Shown: positions 62,851 to 64,000 of the stretch, one piece after another
Position numbering within the stretch: position 1 is the stretch's first letter
Layout of the letters: each line of letters opens with the position of its first letter
Source of the DNA: Bacteroidales bacterium UBA4363
GTDB taxonomy: Bacteria > Bacteroidota > Bacteroidia > Bacteroidales > Paludibacteraceae
NCBI GenBank assembly: GCA_002393965.1
Contig: DGSL01000026.1
Coordinates: 70,841-134,840, forward strand
Reading direction: 5' to 3'
DNA length: 64,000 nucleotides
The notes under the pieces: model-generated
The model's input: only the letters and a program-made list of their open reading frames with translations
Databases searched by the model: none
Told to the model about the DNA's origin: nothing
Made by a program: the position numbers and the translations under genes

Positions 62851-64000
62851 ATGCGTTTTTATCTCGCTTTTTCACTCCTGACATGTTGCTGTTTCCATCT
62901 CTTGGCCGAGAAGTTCTCGTCAGACAACTACGGACAGACTATTTATTATCGCACTCTTGATAATGGTAATTTCGAGGTGGCTGTCACCTTCAAGGGGGCG
63001 AACTTCTCTTCCGCCAAAGGTGAATATTCCGGAAAAATCACCATCCCCAAAAAAGTAAAATACCAAGGACACAATTATCGGGTCACGGCCATTGAACCCG
63101 ATGCCTTTCGCGATTGTCCACAGCTCAAAAGCGTTAAGATCCCCCCTTCTGTTTCTTCCATCGGGTCCTCGGCTTTCCGCAATTGCATCGGCGTTTTTTC
63201 TATTTCATTGCCACAACAACTAAATAGCATTGAAGATCATACCTTCGATGGGTGTCGGAAATTAGAACAGATTGATATACCCCAATCCATCAAGAGAATT
63301 GGCAGATTCGCTTTTAGAGACTGCCAACGTATTTCGTCGCTGTTTCTACCTGCCTCTGCTCTTGAGTTTTATTCCAATTCCGTCAACGGATGTTCTATGA
63401 TGCGCTCCATCAACGTTGATTCAATGAATCCTGTTTTCTCGTCTGTTGACGGTGTCGTTTATTCCAAGGATTCATCCTCGCTTATTCGCTGTCCGGAAGG
63501 AAAATTCAATATCCGATTCCCCCAAAAAATCCTTACTATCACTTCGTCTTCCTTTCATGGATGTTCTGAACTGAAACAGATTTCCTTCCCTCCCTCCATT
63601 AGAACGCTCGAACCGAGAGCCTTTGAGGAATGCAACGGGCTGGATTCTCTTTTCCTGAATCTCTCGCTGACCGCCGTTCCCGAACGATGCTTTGTAAATT
63701 GCAAGGGACTGCAGAAAGTTCGTATTGCCTCTTCAATAGAGGTAATAGACGAAGAAGCGTTCATGGGATGTTCTGCCTTGAAGGAGATTGAGCTCGGACA
63801 CGTTGTCATTATTCAGAGAAGAGCTTTTTACAATTGCTCTGCTCTTTCTTCTCTTTACATTCCACCCTCCGTTTCTTCCATTCAGGAAGATGCCTTTGGT
63901 GGATGCCTCAACCTGCGTAATATCGTCGTTCAAAACGAAGTTCCTCCTCTCTGCGCTAATAACTCGTTTGACTCCCGGGCTTCCTACCGCGCAACGCTTG
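62851..64000 (+). CDS. BspA-like leucine-rich repeat surface protein, 3' end cut by window edge
   Basis: I translated this frame myself because it runs off the right edge: 383 codons are visible. It starts MRFYLAFSLLTCCCFHLLAE, a signal peptide. About eleven repeats of roughly 23 residues follow, of the BspA/LRR_5 type (for example IEPDAFRDCPQLKSVKIPP, IGSSAFRNCIGVFSISLPQ, IDEEAFMGCSALKEIEL). One longer insert (about residues 190-230) contains SVDGVVYSKD, a feature found in this family. BspA-like proteins in oral Bacteroidetes bind host proteins; here the ligand is unknown. Its C-terminus, which would show anchoring, is beyond the window. Confidence 0.92.
   Translation, partial: MRFYLAFSLLTCCCFHLLAEKFSSDNYGQTIYYRTLDNGNFEVAVTFKGANFSSAKGEYSGKITIPKKVKYQGHNYRVTAIEPDAFRDCPQLKSVKIPPSVSSIGSSAFRNCIGVFSISLPQQLNSIEDHTFDGCRKLEQIDIPQSIKRIGRFAFRDCQRISSLFLPASALEFYSNSVNGCSMMRSINVDSMNPVFSSVDGVVYSKDSSSLIRCPEGKFNIRFPQKILTITSSSFHGCSELKQISFPPSIRTLEPRAFEECNGLDSLFLNLSLTAVPERCFVNCKGLQKVRIASSIEVIDEEAFMGCSALKEIELGHVVIIQRRAFYNCSALSSLYIPPSVSSIQEDAFGGCLNLRNIVVQNEVPPLCANNSFDSRASYRATL

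Overview
The window is a stretch of chromosome from a Bacteroidetes bacterium, most likely from the Prevotella/Bacteroides branch. The evidence is the repeated Bacteroidetes-type promoter (TTTG, about 19-21 bp, then TAnnTTTG), start codons with little Shine-Dalgarno signal, and lineage-typical families: a GldA-type ABC ATPase, DUF4254, DUF3108, LtaS-like sulfatases, a BspA-like leucine-rich repeat protein, and the conserved aroK-pyrE-SRPBCC-argH order. Nearly all of it is core chromosome. I saw no rRNA, tRNA, CRISPR array, insertion sequence, prophage or recognisable defence island.

Layout. 1-7 kb: a polyprenyl synthase cut by the left edge, an unknown secreted protein, a 99-bp array of 11-bp repeats with a purine-rich flank, a probably frameshifted small membrane ORF, an unknown membrane-anchored protein, then rnr and gyrB divergently. 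7-13 kb: a GH16-fold protein lacking its catalytic residues, a SIS-domain isomerase, an S41 protease, an iron-type alcohol dehydrogenase and a ComEA-like helix-hairpin-helix protein. 13-21 kb: aroK, pyrE, an SRPBCC protein and argH, then a glycan cluster of two convergent flippases, a putative glycosyltransferase and a FemAB/GNAT-like protein. 21-28 kb: comF-like, DUF3108, an Ig-like lipoprotein, DUF4254, GT9, thiL and rpiB. 28-36 kb: a sigma-54-type regulator without a DNA-binding domain, flanked by two LtaS-like phosphotransferases, then a flippase and an O-antigen ligase. 36-42 kb: pnp, thrC, a PGM-family protein (probable homoserine kinase) and a DHH phosphoesterase. 42-48 kb: a second, larger 11-bp repeat array (16 units) with a pyrimidine-rich flank, a YgjP-type metallopeptidase, and a 1252-residue multidomain signalling protein next to a LuxR-type regulator whose receiver has lost its phosphoacceptor Asp. 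48-64 kb: ruvB, gldA-like, an M23/LysM peptidase, recG, a modF-like ATPase, an SNF transporter, ispD, a SPOR protein, folE, yifB/comM, HIT, greA, ldcA-like, a lytic transglycosylase and a BspA-like protein cut by the right edge.

How the genes fit together. Most belong to nucleotide, amino-acid and isoprenoid metabolism, RNA and DNA maintenance, and cell-envelope construction (flippases, ligase, LtaS-like transferases, murein hydrolases). The parts least explained by known biology are: (1) two 11-bp tandem arrays 40 kb apart, in opposite orientation, each running into a purine-rich tract; (2) the GAF-like/receiver/receiver/ATP-grasp protein paired with a phosphorylation-independent-looking LuxR regulator; and (3) the intracellular GH16 pseudoenzyme with an N-terminal charged repeat region. 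All function calls come from reading motifs; no database search was run.
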